The position numbers and the translations under genes are program-made. This document shows positions 11,169-19,762 of a DNA stretch of 64,000 bases, one piece after another. How positions within the stretch are numbered: position 1 is the first letter of the stretch; every line of letters begins with the position of its first letter. The DNA is from CATQHL01 sp965242895 (GTDB taxonomy: Bacteria > Actinomycetota > Acidimicrobiia > Acidimicrobiales > CATQHL01), in NCBI GenBank assembly GCA_965242895.1, contig OZ251507.1, positions 2,232,001 through 2,296,000 of the forward strand, given 5' to 3'. The notes beneath the pieces are model-generated. The model did not search any database. It saw only the letters and a program-made list of their open reading frames with translations, and had not been told where the DNA came from.

Positions 11169-11387
11169 CCACAAGTAGGGAGCCGGCGTCTGCGGAGTTG
11201 AACCCTGCTCTGGCTATCTAACCTACGAGTCTGTCAGAGCGGGCTATTGCCAACCAGCGGCGCCCTCTGCTTAGGCTGCTTAGGCGACACGGGTTGTGTG
11301 AGACATAGAAGACACAGTCCCAACAGCAGAATTCTCGAAATGTTAAGAGAGTGAGAAAAGTCCACATCACGAGGTTGTGAGGCATTT

Positions 11388-11404
11388 AGTGTAATAATTA
11401 CACT
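11388..11404. promoter_or_regulatory. 17-bp perfect palindrome, possible operator
   Basis: AGTGTAATAATTACACT is a perfect inverted repeat around a central A. It stands in an AT-rich stretch unlike its surroundings, in the roughly 290-base gap between the second RCC1 gene and the ImmA/IrrE remnant. No gene start lies immediately beside it, so it may be an orphan site left from a lost element. Confidence 0.35.
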
Positions 11405-11459
11405 AGAATCAATAACATAGAAATTCCTGTTCGTAGGCTCATCCATGATTTAGGCCTTA

Positions 11460-11966
11460 CTATAGGCGAGCTTCGATTTTTTGTAGAGTTTTTACTTTGC
11501 TGTTAAGGTAGTATGCTGCGTCCGCTAAAGTGATTTGATCTTTGTGTAAGGCGTCGAGCACTATCTTGGGGTATTTTTTGCCAAGATCACGTATATGAGT
11601 ATTGCCTCCTCTAAAAGTTTTTTCCTGGTTTTTGAGTTTTTCTTCTTCAAGGTGCTTGCGAATACTATTTCTTATTTTAGCTAGTTCACTTTTCGATATA
11701 TGGCCAACACTGGAGTTAGGGAACTTAGCTTGTTCTTCGATGCTTATCCCCAGAAGTGTTCGTGTTTTTTGTATTGACTTCTTGAATTCTTTCTCTGGGT
11801 TAGGTAGTGCCTCTATTGCGCTTCTTCCGATGGGTCCTAATTTCGAGATTATTTTTCGTCTTTCGTCCACCTTGCGAATCTCGCTGATCAGCTTCGGGCT
11901 TAGGGAGGAATCTGGGCGGTTGCGAAAATCGGTGGGGATGTCCAGCCTTTCGCTGGGAGGCTCTTG
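11460..11966 (-). pseudogene. Remnant of an XRE/ImmA-IrrE-type protein lacking its peptidase core
   Basis: Read on the minus strand from about 11966, the frame gives PTDFRNRPDSSLSPKL and then a helical block. It ends with FRGGNTHIRDLGKKYPKI and ITLADAAYYLNSKVKTLQKI. In ImmA/IrrE (COG2856) proteins the first motif precedes, and the last ones follow, the zinc peptidase domain. Here the central HExxH region is missing, so the gene looks internally deleted. No good start is visible; a GTG at 11870 is the only candidate, and upstream the frame runs into Pro-rich repeats. Base use is much more AT-rich than in the neighbours, which suggests transfer from a phage or toxin-antitoxin locus. The family call is from memory of the conserved blocks. 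Confidence 0.45.
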
Positions 11967-12142
11967 AGGAGGAGGCTCTTGAGGGGGAGGGAGGAGGCTT
12001 TTGGGGGGGAAGAGGCGGACAGGGAGGGGGTTCTTGGGGGGGGGGGGGGAAAGAGGTAGGAGGTTCTTGAGTGGGGGGAGGGGGGATAGGAGGCTCTTGG
12101 GGGGAGGGGGTTCTTGAGGAGGAGGCTCTTGGGAGGGGGGGC
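11949..12142. repeat. Pro/Gln/Glu-coding low-complexity repeats with a 14-G run
   Basis: Imperfect repeats of GGAGGCTCTTGAGG type fill the space between hyuA and the ImmA/IrrE remnant. On the minus strand they read as QEPPP-like units in one frame. A run of 14 G sits at 12036-12049. No start, stop or protein ties them to a real gene, so they may be an expanding junction repeat. Confidence 0.6.
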
Positions 12143-12149
12143 GGAGACC

Positions 12150-14336
12150 CTAGGAGACCTCTAGGATCAAGTTGGCGAATTCGTCTACACGGGCGGTGAA
12201 ACCTGGCTCTACCACGGTGGTTGCGTCTGGTTGTTCGAGGATCGCAGGGCCGGGGAGGGATGCGCCTGCGGGAAGCTCCAGCCGCGAATAGACGGGCACC
12301 TTTCTCCACCTCCCGTCGATATATACGCTGCGCTCGCCCCGTCGGGCGTCGGCAGCGGAGGCGCTGCGGGGGGTGAAGAGGGCGAAGTCGAACCTCGGGC
12401 GGCGGCCTGTCGCTGTGGTGCGCACCGACTCCAGTCGGACTGGGAGATTTTCCAGCACCCGCCCGTAGGCGGCGGCGTAGGCGCTCTTGAAGGCCTCTTC
12501 GATGCTGGCGGAGTCAAGATTGGAGAGGTCGGCGTCGACTTTTACTGTGTGGGGGTGGGGGGGTTCTGGTCGTGGTATGGCGGAGTCAAGGTCGGGGAGG
12601 TCGGCGTCGACTTTTACTGTGTGGGGGTGGGGGGGTTCTGGTCGTGGTATGGCGGAGTCAAGGTCGGGGAGGTCGGCGTCGACTTTTACTGTGTGGGTCT
12701 GTCCTTCGTAAGCCATGTGGAACTCGTGCCTTACTGTTACGTCCTCGAGCGCCAAGCCCGCTTCGGAAACGAACTCTTTGGTGCGCCTTGCGGCTGACAC
12801 TAGGAGCTCGCTCAACTCAGCGGGGTTGACGTCTGACGTGTTCAGATTCACGGTCTGAAGCAGGTCGTGGCAGACGTCGGCGGTGACGCACCCGAACGCG
12901 CTGGCGATCCCTGGGTGGGGCGGTATCAGAGCGGAGCGCAGTCCGGTCGCCTTCACCAACTTGCAGGCGTGCAGTGCTCCCGCCCCCCCGAAGGACACCA
13001 TCGTGAAACGAGCCGGATCCAGCCCGCGCTCGATGGACACCAAACGGATGGCGCCCGCCATTGCGCTGGTGGCTACTTCGATGACGGCCTCGGCGGCTGC
13101 TTCGGCGTCTAGCCCCAGCCGATCGCCGACCTTTGAGCGAAGAGCGCGACGCGCCGCTTCGGTGTCTAGCGGGTCGAGTCCTCCGATGGGGGCGCTGCCG
13201 TTTATGCGGCCTAGGGCGAGGTGAGCGTCGGTGACCGTCGGGTGCTCTCCGCTGCCGTAGCAGGCCGGGCCGGGCACCGATCCTGCGGACTCAGGGCCTA
13301 CTCGGAGCAGTCCGCCGGCGTCCACCCGAGCTATCGACCCGCCGCCCGCTCCTATGGTGGAGATTTCGATCATCGGCGTTCGGATCACCAGCCCGAAGTC
13401 GATGCTGGCCTCCACGCTGGTGATCGTGCGCCCTCGGGTTATGACGGCGACGTCGAAGCTGGTTCCCCCCATGTCGCACGTGATCACGTCTTCTATTCCG
13501 GCTGCCTCCGCTAGATGCGAGCAGGCCGTCACGCCCGCAGCGGGGCCGCTGAGCGCAGTCCGCACCGGCAGGGAGCGCGCCGCCTCTGCCGTGAACATCC
13601 CCCCGTTGGACTGGACTAGGAAGAAGCGCCCGGCGAAGCCTTGCTCGGCCAAAACCGCTTCTAGGTCTGCCAAGTAGCCGCCCACCACGGGCTGCAGGCA
13701 GGCGTTGAGAACTGCCGTGGAGGTGCGTTCGAACTCGCGTATTTCAGGGAGGATGTCGACGGACGCCGTTACGTGTTCGTTTGGCCAGACTTCTCTTACG
13801 GCGGAGAGGGCTGTGTGTTCGTTGACGGGGTTGGCGTAGGAATGCAGAAACGCCACGCAGCACGCCTCGGCCCCGCTCCTCAGGAGAGTGAGCACCCGAT
13901 CCTTCACCTCGGCAGGGTCGACCGCCCGCCGGACGCTGCCGTCCGCTAGGACGCGCTCGCTCACTTCGAGGCGGCGGTTGCGGGGGATCATCGGCTCGAA
14001 GTTCCCCCACAGCCCCCAGGTGGCGGGGCGGTCGCGCCGGCGCATTTCCAGCACGTCGCGGAAGCCGCGAGTCGTGATCAGACCGGTGGGGGCGGCCCGG
14101 CGCTCTAGCAGGGCGTTGGTTCCGACCGTGGTGCCGTGCACTAGGGCGGCTGCCTCGGCGACCTCGCCGCCGACCTCGCTGAGTGCTCGCATGAACCCCT
14201 CGGACTCTCGAAACCGGCTAGACGGCACCTTGGCGGTGCGGAACTCGCCGCTGCGCTCGTCTAGGGCGAAGACGTCGGTGAAGGTTCCGCCCACGTCCAC
14301 GCCGACGACTACGCCCGGTTCGGGCAAGACGCTCAT
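12150..14336 (-). CDS. hyuA: Hydantoinase/oxoprolinase subunit A family protein
   Basis: The product, about 728 residues, matches N-methylhydantoinase/acetophenone carboxylase A subunits, which open or carboxylate lactam, imide or ketone substrates with ATP. Visible motifs are the N-terminal phosphate loop VGVDVGGTFTDVF, GTTVGTNALLER, CDMGGTSFDVAV and SFGGAGALHACKLV. The frame extends upstream, but the ATG at 14336 is chosen because it overlaps the stop of hyuB as ATGA and begins right at the conserved domain. It is the last gene of a five-gene coupled operon (CoA-transferase, cyclase, MmgE/PrpD, hyuB, hyuA). An unusual feature is a 24-residue in-frame tandem repeat (VKVDADLPDLDSAIPRPEPP, nearly three copies) in the C-terminal third. 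It could act on the lactam or imide rings of pyrrole fragments; that is inference. Confidence 0.85.
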   Translation of the reverse strand: MSVLPEPGVVVGVDVGGTFTDVFALDERSGEFRTAKVPSSRFRESEGFMRALSEVGGEVAEAAALVHGTTVGTNALLERRAAPTGLITTRGFRDVLEMRRRDRPATWGLWGNFEPMIPRNRRLEVSERVLADGSVRRAVDPAEVKDRVLTLLRSGAEACCVAFLHSYANPVNEHTALSAVREVWPNEHVTASVDILPEIREFERTSTAVLNACLQPVVGGYLADLEAVLAEQGFAGRFFLVQSNGGMFTAEAARSLPVRTALSGPAAGVTACSHLAEAAGIEDVITCDMGGTSFDVAVITRGRTITSVEASIDFGLVIRTPMIEISTIGAGGGSIARVDAGGLLRVGPESAGSVPGPACYGSGEHPTVTDAHLALGRINGSAPIGGLDPLDTEAARRALRSKVGDRLGLDAEAAAEAVIEVATSAMAGAIRLVSIERGLDPARFTMVSFGGAGALHACKLVKATGLRSALIPPHPGIASAFGCVTADVCHDLLQTVNLNTSDVNPAELSELLVSAARRTKEFVSEAGLALEDVTVRHEFHMAYEGQTHTVKVDADLPDLDSAIPRPEPPHPHTVKVDADLPDLDSAIPRPEPPHPHTVKVDADLSNLDSASIEEAFKSAYAAAYGRVLENLPVRLESVRTTATGRRPRFDFALFTPRSASAADARRGERSVYIDGRWRKVPVYSRLELPAGASLPGPAILEQPDATTVVEPGFTARVDEFANLILEVS
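12505..12697 (-). repeat. 72-bp in-frame tandem repeat inside hyuA
   Basis: The period is exactly 72 bases, set by GGAGTCAAG cores at about 12510, 12582 and 12654. It therefore adds 24 codons per copy and keeps the frame. About 2.7 copies are present. The repeats differ at only a few bases, implying recent expansion. Confidence 0.85.
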
Positions 14337-16159
14337 CGGGCGGCCCCGGCCTCGGCCTCCTGGTCGGTTTCCGGTCCGGCCTCTGGGGTGTTCTTCGGGG
14401 CGTTTCCGGGGTTGTTCTCTGGGCTGGCTTCTGGGTCGGCCTCCCCCTCGGCGGCCCCCTCTGCCGCGATTCCGTAGGCGTCTCTGATGTGTTCGAGTGT
14501 TGCGTAGCCGAGCTGCAGGTCGCGCTCGGTGGCGCTGCGTTCTCGTGCGGCGGGGTCTCCGTAGCCGCCCCCGCCCGGGCTGGAGATCCTCACACGATCC
14601 CCCCTCTGCAGCTTCACGCCGGTGATCTTGGAGGTCAGGGGCGGGACGATCCGCCCTTCGCGCGTGCTGAAAAGGATTTCGTTGAGCGAAGCGCTCCCGC
14701 CTCCGCACACACCAGCAGGGGCGAAGACGCCCCGATCTGCGAAAGCGAACGCTTCCGCCTGCTCGTCGAGGAGCTCGATCTCGTATTCGGCCCCCAGCCC
14801 GCCGCGGTGGCGGCCGGCCCCTGCCGAATCAGGGCGCAGCGACCACTGCGTGTAAAGAACCGGGTAGGTCGCCTCCAGAATCTCCAAGGGGGGGATGGTG
14901 GCGGTGGAGAGAGGGGCGTTTCCGTGGTTGAGGCCGTCGCCGGCAGGGTTTCCGCCCAGCCCTCCGCCGTAGAAGGTGAACATCACCCAGCGCCGTCCGT
15001 CGGGTCGGTGCCCGGCGATGGAAAGGGCGTTGATGGTGCCGTAGGAGCAGCCGTTCGAACGGCCCGGGTCGGCGAGGGCGGCAGAGCGAAAGACGACGTC
15101 TATCACCCTCAGGATGGTCTCCGTGTAGCCCCCGACCGGTCGCGGCCAGGTTGCGTCGAGGAGCGAACCGGCAGGGATGATCGTCTCTACCGGTTCGAGG
15201 CAGCCGGCGTTGGCGGGCACCTCGGTGAATAGGTGCTTCAGCGCCACGTAGCACGCAGCCCGTGCAGTGACAGAGGAGATGTTCACTGGGCCGGCTACCG
15301 CCTCGCTGGTTCGCGAGAAGTCCAGCACCATCCGTTCGCCTCTTATGTGCATATCCAGGCACACCGCAATGGGGTCTCTGCTGGAGCCGTCGTTGTCGAG
15401 AAAGTCGTCGGCGCTGAAGGTGCCGTCGGGCAGGGAAGCGACGTTGGCTCTCATGAGACGTGCGGCGCGTTTGGTGAGATCACTGAAGGCGGCGGCGAGG
15501 ACGGCGGCGCCGTACTCCCCGATCAACTCTTCGAGCCGCCGCTTACCTAGGTCGAGGGCGTTGAGCTGGGCGTTCAGGTCTCCGTAGGCGTTGACGGGCA
15601 TCCTCCCTATGGCGCAGATGAGGTCGACTACGTCGCTGCGAAGCCGTCCGCCTTGGCGCAGCTTCATAGGGGGAATGAGCACGCCCTCCTGCGGGCTTTC
15701 GGTGGCTGAGGGGTTGTAGTTGCCGGGGACGGCGCCGCCGACGTCGGTGAAATGACCCACGGACGCCAGCCAGCAAAGCAGCTCCCCGTCGTGGAAGTAG
15801 GGGCTGACCAGCTTCATGTCGTTCAGGTGGGTGCCGCCGCGGTAAGGGTCGTTGAAAATCCAGACGTCACCCTCCGCCGGCCCTCCGTCTCGGGCTGCGG
15901 AATCTATGGCCAGGGATGCGGCGCCCGCCATGGAGCCTGCGAAGATCGGCAGACCTGAACTGCCCTGGGCCAGGGTGCTGCCCGCGGTTGCGTGGTATAT
16001 CCCGCACGAGGCGTCGTGAGCCTCGGCGATGATCGGGTTGAAGGCCGAGCGGAAAAGGGCGGCGTCCATCTCGTCTACCAACTGCTCTAGCCGCCCTCCG
16101 ATGACCGCCAGGGTGACTGGGTCGAGGGTGCGGCCTTCGCCGCCTGCGTTCAGGTTCAC
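14333..16159 (-). CDS. hyuB: Hydantoinase/oxoprolinase subunit B family protein
   Basis: The 608-residue product matches hydantoinase B, with LDPVTLAVIGGRLEQLVDEM at the N-terminus, then FNPIIAEAHDASCGIY and DVWIFNDPYRGGTHLNDM, and RISSPGGGGYGDPAARE near the C-terminus. These blocks are typical of the subunit that pairs with HyuA. Its ATG overlaps the stop of the MmgE/PrpD gene, and its own stop overlaps the hyuA start as ATGA, so the A and B subunits should be made together. After the conserved end it carries an extra acidic, Pro-rich tail of about 40 residues with EASPENNPGNAPKNTPEAGP-like repetition. That is another case of low-complexity growth at a gene end in this window. The substrate is not evident from sequence. 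Confidence 0.88.
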   Translation of the reverse strand: MNLNAGGEGRTLDPVTLAVIGGRLEQLVDEMDAALFRSAFNPIIAEAHDASCGIYHATAGSTLAQGSSGLPIFAGSMAGAASLAIDSAARDGGPAEGDVWIFNDPYRGGTHLNDMKLVSPYFHDGELLCWLASVGHFTDVGGAVPGNYNPSATESPQEGVLIPPMKLRQGGRLRSDVVDLICAIGRMPVNAYGDLNAQLNALDLGKRRLEELIGEYGAAVLAAAFSDLTKRAARLMRANVASLPDGTFSADDFLDNDGSSRDPIAVCLDMHIRGERMVLDFSRTSEAVAGPVNISSVTARAACYVALKHLFTEVPANAGCLEPVETIIPAGSLLDATWPRPVGGYTETILRVIDVVFRSAALADPGRSNGCSYGTINALSIAGHRPDGRRWVMFTFYGGGLGGNPAGDGLNHGNAPLSTATIPPLEILEATYPVLYTQWSLRPDSAGAGRHRGGLGAEYEIELLDEQAEAFAFADRGVFAPAGVCGGGSASLNEILFSTREGRIVPPLTSKITGVKLQRGDRVRISSPGGGGYGDPAARERSATERDLQLGYATLEHIRDAYGIAAEGAAEGEADPEASPENNPGNAPKNTPEAGPETDQEAEAGAAR

Positions 16160-17553
16160 GCTCCCCTCAAGAGTGCTAAGAGGCTCATCATCTTGCCCAG
16201 GTTTCCGATCGAGGCGGGCGAGCTCAGACGCTCGGTTATCTCTTCGGCTGCCGCCGATTTCAGAAGTCCGTCCACGTTGTCCTGGAACTTGCGGGCGAGT
16301 TCGTCAGCGCTCAGGGGCATCCCGGGGCCGCCCCGGTTGACGAGCTGCTTTTCTGTGAGCGTGCGGCCGTCGCCGGTGGTGACTGCTAGGACTGCCGGAA
16401 GTTGATAGGGGTAAATGTCGAGCAGTGCCGGATCTGCGGTCACGTCGATGCGCTCCATCAGCTCCCGCCGCTGCGGCGACTTGGCCAAGGCGTCCGTGAA
16501 GTCATCCAGCCCTAGTCCGAGCCCCGCTCCGCCGCAAAGCGCCGCCGCCACCGTGTAAGGGCCGCTGAACTGCGCCTGATAACCCGTCTCGGGCGAGCGC
16601 TTGACCCCCAGGGGCTCGCCGATCGTGCGCAGCACGGGCGGAGGCACTGAGAGGGTGGCGGACGCCACGTCTTCCGGACGCAGACCGCTCCGGCGCAGCG
16701 TCAGCGCAGCGTCGATTCCTGCGTGCGTGAAATGGTTGGCTGGGTAAGGCTTGAAGAACACGTCCTCGCTGAACCAGCGCTCGCCGATTTCCGAGGTGAC
16801 GACCTCCAGGCTGGCGGAATTTCCCAGGAAAGCCGGCAAGAGCCCGAATCTGCCCTCCACTGCGGTTTCAGAACCGGTGATGCCGCGCAGCGCCAGTTCG
16901 GTCGCCGTGACGCCGGCCCTGGCCGCCCAGCCGCAGTGCAGCCGCTTCACGTTTCCGCCCGTCCGGTTCGACTCCAGTATCCCGCTGGCCATGGAGCAGG
17001 CGACGGCCATGGCGTGCAGGGTGGTCTCGGCGTCGAGGGAGAGCGCCCGGCAGGCGCCAGCCGCGCTCCCCACCGCACCGCAAATCGAAGTGGCGTGCTG
17101 GCCTCGCTCGAAGAACACCGACTGGCGGCTCACCGGGTCGAAGCCGCCCATGCCCAGCCGCACGCACACCTCCGTTCCAGCGGCGATGGCGGAAGATATG
17201 TCGGCGCCGCTGACGTTTGCGCTCTCAGCGGCGGCGATCACCGCAGGGACTACGGAGGCGCTGGGGTGAAGGATGGAGGGCAGGTGCGTGTCGTCGTAGT
17301 CCAGGGAGTGGGCCAGCACGCCGTTCACGAAAGCGGCTTCGGCGGCTGGGAGACGACCGGAGACGCCGATGGCGGTGGCCTGCGGCGCACCCCCCGTTTC
17401 CTGGGAATACCGAGACACGGCGCGGCTGGTGTCCAGGGTTGAGGCGCGCACGCAAATTCCGATTATGTCCAGGGCTCGTGCGGGCATTTGGGCTAGGAGT
17501 TGGCCGGGCATCGGCCCGGCGGCCATGACGCTGAGCGATCGCAGGATGCTCAC
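16156..17553 (-). CDS. MmgE/PrpD family dehydratase
   Basis: The product is 465 residues, the usual length for the MmgE/PrpD family, which includes 2-methylcitrate dehydratase, cis-aconitate decarboxylase-like and iminodisuccinate-related enzymes. Family marks seen are AFVNGVLAHSLDYDDTHL, HPSASVVPAVIAAAE, a GFDP...ERGQHATSICGAVG block and FFKPYPANHFTHAGID. It should act on a branched di- or tricarboxylate. Start and stop overlap its neighbours by four bases (ATGA and GTGA), so it is coupled to the cyclase upstream and hyuB downstream. In this setting, dehydration or hydration of an alkyl-substituted malate or citrate is plausible. The exact substrate cannot be read from the sequence. Confidence 0.85.
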   Translation of the reverse strand: MSILRSLSVMAAGPMPGQLLAQMPARALDIIGICVRASTLDTSRAVSRYSQETGGAPQATAIGVSGRLPAAEAAFVNGVLAHSLDYDDTHLPSILHPSASVVPAVIAAAESANVSGADISSAIAAGTEVCVRLGMGGFDPVSRQSVFFERGQHATSICGAVGSAAGACRALSLDAETTLHAMAVACSMASGILESNRTGGNVKRLHCGWAARAGVTATELALRGITGSETAVEGRFGLLPAFLGNSASLEVVTSEIGERWFSEDVFFKPYPANHFTHAGIDAALTLRRSGLRPEDVASATLSVPPPVLRTIGEPLGVKRSPETGYQAQFSGPYTVAAALCGGAGLGLGLDDFTDALAKSPQRRELMERIDVTADPALLDIYPYQLPAVLAVTTGDGRTLTEKQLVNRGGPGMPLSADELARKFQDNVDGLLKSAAAEEITERLSSPASIGNLGKMMSLLALLRGA

Positions 17554-18461
17554 GAGTTGGCCGGGCGCTCCTCGGTCGAGCGTTCCTCGGCGGGGCGTTC
17601 CTCGCCAGAGCGCTCTTCGCCCGAGCGTTCCTCGAGGGCGATCGCCAGCGGTCTGGCGGGAGCGCCCGTGGCCCCAAAGACGTTGAGGTGCGCCAGCACG
17701 AACACGAACTCGTGGACGCCCGATCCGCTGACCCCTTCGAGATCCAGCGTCTCGATGATGTTGACGCCGGACTCCACGAGCAGCACTCGATGCACGGGCA
17801 GGAGGGAGTGGCCGCTGCCTGGTGGGAGAACTTCGAAGGCGAGCGTGTCGCTTCCGACCAGGCGGACCCCCTGAGAGACCAGCCAGCGGGCTCCGTCCTC
17901 GCCTACGCCGGGCACGCCCGTGCGGATGCCTACGAAACGTTCGGGCTCAGCGAAGTGGGTTCCCCAGCCGGTGCGTATCAGGGCGGCGCAGCCCTCGCTC
18001 AGGGGAGTCCCCTGCTTGGAGGCGGCCGCCTGCAAGTCGGCGACGGAGATTTCGTAGCCGGCGGGACAGCAGTCCACCTCGAGCAGGGAAGGGATGTCCA
18101 GCAGCACGCCCCGCCCCAGAAAAGGGGGCAGTTCGTGAATCCCGAGCGCCTCGAAGCGCCCGCCCGACTGCGCTTTGCCGGCGTCGAGGTCGGAATACAG
18201 GCGTCCGTCTTGACTGACGTGAGCCAGGGCGTCCACGTGAGTTCCGACGTGGCAGCCCAGGGTGATCAGGTCGGAGGCGGCCGACCCTCCGTCGGAGCGG
18301 ATTCGGTCTCCGTGGCGGCGGTCTAGGCAGTGTCTGAACGCTGGGTGGTTGGGCGACTGAGACATTCCGTTCCGAAGAGGTCTGCCCAGGTCAAAGACGT
18401 GTGCGGACGCTATCAGGTCGAATAGGCGCTCCTGAGCCGGCACGGGTGCGTCCGATTTCAT
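17550..18461 (-). CDS. Cyclase family protein (kynurenine formamidase-like metal hydrolase)
   Basis: The fold is indicated by the metal-binding motif LGCHVGTHVDALAHVS near residue 70 and by VRLVGSDTLAFEV and LVESGVNIIETLDLEGV further on. All are typical of the cyclase/KynB family of Mn- or Zn-dependent amide and ring hydrolases. Members include formamidases and isatin hydrolase, which open cyclic or linear amides. The gene lies eight bases after the CoA-transferase and overlaps MmgE/PrpD. The C-terminus ends in five-residue repeats of EERSG/EERPA type encoded by 15-base units (about 17560-17640), beyond the family's normal end. An imide- or lactam-opening role fits the neighbours but is inferred. 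Confidence 0.8.
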   Translation of the reverse strand: MKSDAPVPAQERLFDLIASAHVFDLGRPLRNGMSQSPNHPAFRHCLDRRHGDRIRSDGGSAASDLITLGCHVGTHVDALAHVSQDGRLYSDLDAGKAQSGGRFEALGIHELPPFLGRGVLLDIPSLLEVDCCPAGYEISVADLQAAASKQGTPLSEGCAALIRTGWGTHFAEPERFVGIRTGVPGVGEDGARWLVSQGVRLVGSDTLAFEVLPPGSGHSLLPVHRVLLVESGVNIIETLDLEGVSGSGVHEFVFVLAHLNVFGATGAPARPLAIALEERSGEERSGEERPAEERSTEERPANS

Positions 18462-18468
18462 GCGGCGT

Positions 18469-19677
18469 TCATGCGACGGCCTTGCGAGCGCGCATCTCGG
18501 CGATGGATTCGGGGCTCAGCCCCAGTTCGTCTCTGAGGATTTCGTCGGTGTCGGCGCCGAGTTTCCTGCCCGTGTGCCTGATGCGCCCTGGAGTCTCCGA
18601 AAGGCGGAACAAGACGTTCTGCATGCTCAGGGCTCCTAGGTCTTCGTCGGGCACCGAAACCACGGAACCGCGATGGATGACCTGCGGGTCAGACACGTAG
18701 TCGGCCACGCTGTAGACGAGCGACAGAGCCACTTCGGCCTCCTCGAAGGCGGCAGTCACCTCTTCGGTCGTGCGCTCTCCTATCCAGGACGACATCATCT
18801 CGTCGAGTTCGTCGGCGTGGGCTGCGCGTCCTGCGCCCGTTGCGAACCAGGGCTCTTCGACGACTTCAGGGTGTCCGACGAGACGGAGCGCCCGTTCCGC
18901 CACCGGTTCGGAACTGGTCGACACCGCCACCCAGTCCCCGTCCTGTGTCGCATAGATGTTGCGTGGGGCGTTGTTGCTGGAGCGGTTGCCGGAGCGGCGG
19001 GCGATCTGCCCGATCTGGTCGAACACCGCAATGTGAGGCCCCAGAGCAGCAGTGATGGGCTCCAGGATGCTCAGGTCGACGACCTGACCGCCTCCGCCTG
19101 CGTCTCGGTGCCGCAGCGCCATGAGAACCGCCCCTACAGCGGTGATGCCTGCGATGCTGTCGGCCAGCCCGAAAGGGGGAAGGGTGGGGGGGCCTTCGGC
19201 GGCGCCGGTCATGTAGGCGAATCCGCTCATGGCTTCCATGAGCGTGCCGAAAGCTGGGCGGTCGGAGTAGGGGCCGTCCTGCCCGAAGCCGGTCACTCTG
19301 CACAAGACCAGGTCGGGGTTTATCTGCCTGAGTCGCTCCCAGCCCAAGCCCCAGCGCTCCAAGGTGCCTGGTCGGAAGTTCTCCAGCACGACGTCGGCGG
19401 AGGCGGCTAGGCGCTCGAAGACTGCGGCCGCTTCGGGGTCGCTGAGATTCAGCCCGATGCAGCGCTTGTTGCGGGAGACGATCTTCCACCACAGCCCTTG
19501 TCCGTTCACCTGATGGCCGTGGCCGCGCATGCTGTCGCCGCGCGCGGGGTGCTCGATTTTGATTACGTCGGCGCCGAAGTCGGCCAGCACTTGGCAGGCG
19601 AGCGGCCCTGCCAAGACGGTGGAGCAGTCGAGGACGCGAAGGTCGCTGAGCGGTCCTTCCCTGTCGTGCGAATCCAC
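18469..19677 (-). CDS. Class III (CaiB/BaiF) CoA-transferase
   Basis: The 402-residue product has the class III CoA-transferase signature: LRVLDCSTVLAGPLACQVLADFGADVIKIEHP at the start, split by the usual conserved DFGADVIK strand. It is followed by NKRCIGLNLSDPEAA, ENFRPGTLERWGL, and GFGQDGPYSDRPAFGTLMEA with its catalytic-region Asp. The enzyme moves CoA between carboxylic acids. It is the first gene of the leftward hyu operon. Its start lies 85 bases from the divergent IclR gene with a palindromic site between them, so it is probably directly controlled by that regulator. A second class III enzyme stands at 41979-43232. Activating a substituted dicarboxylate for lyase cleavage is the inferred role. 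Confidence 0.9.
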   Translation of the reverse strand: MDSHDREGPLSDLRVLDCSTVLAGPLACQVLADFGADVIKIEHPARGDSMRGHGHQVNGQGLWWKIVSRNKRCIGLNLSDPEAAAVFERLAASADVVLENFRPGTLERWGLGWERLRQINPDLVLCRVTGFGQDGPYSDRPAFGTLMEAMSGFAYMTGAAEGPPTLPPFGLADSIAGITAVGAVLMALRHRDAGGGGQVVDLSILEPITAALGPHIAVFDQIGQIARRSGNRSSNNAPRNIYATQDGDWVAVSTSSEPVAERALRLVGHPEVVEEPWFATGAGRAAHADELDEMMSSWIGERTTEEVTAAFEEAEVALSLVYSVADYVSDPQVIHRGSVVSVPDEDLGALSMQNVLFRLSETPGRIRHTGRKLGADTDEILRDELGLSPESIAEMRARKAVA

Positions 19678-19683
19678 GGCATA

Positions 19684-19716
19684 ATTGTAAAACGCTGTTC
19701 CCGTGAGCGGAACAAT
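19684..19716. promoter_or_regulatory. Putative IclR operator between the hyu operon and the iclR-type gene
   Basis: ATTGTAAAACGCTGTTCC (19684-19701) matches the box at 24204-24220 (ATTGTGGAACGCTGTTCC) and the box at 47.25 kb. It overlaps a second palindrome, GTTCCCGTGAGCGGAAC (19697-19713). It lies between divergent starts, where autoregulation and operon control would act. Confidence 0.6.
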
Positions 19717-19762
19717 CGGTTAACGATGTCCGCAACCGGGCATGTGATAAGGAGGAACTCCT

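Larger units (their letters stand above)
6507..11185 (+). repeat. Tandem duplication of about 2.3 kb (metallopeptidase 3' end plus RCC1 lipoprotein)
   Basis: Unit 1 runs from about 6507 to 8820 and unit 2 from 8821 to about 11164. A third partial start (TGACCACAAG and AGGGAGCCGG) lies at about 11165-11185. All three junctions begin with TGACCA(C/T)AAG, so a short direct repeat probably seeded the duplication. The units have diverged mainly within repeats 6-8 of the lipoprotein. Confidence 0.8.

Noticed and set aside
11234..11446. 70-codon minus-strand frame in the gap after the second RCC1 gene
   Set aside because: No ribosome site, no domain, and composition like random AT-richer DNA.
12505..12697. 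CRISPR-like array from regular 72-bp repeats
   Set aside because: Repeats are contiguous without unique spacers, in frame and inside hyuA.
12150..14708. Longer hyuA reading from 14708 with an Arg-rich N-terminus
   Set aside because: The extension overlaps hyuB out of frame and has no domain; the ATG at 14336 overlaps the hyuB stop and begins at the conserved fold.
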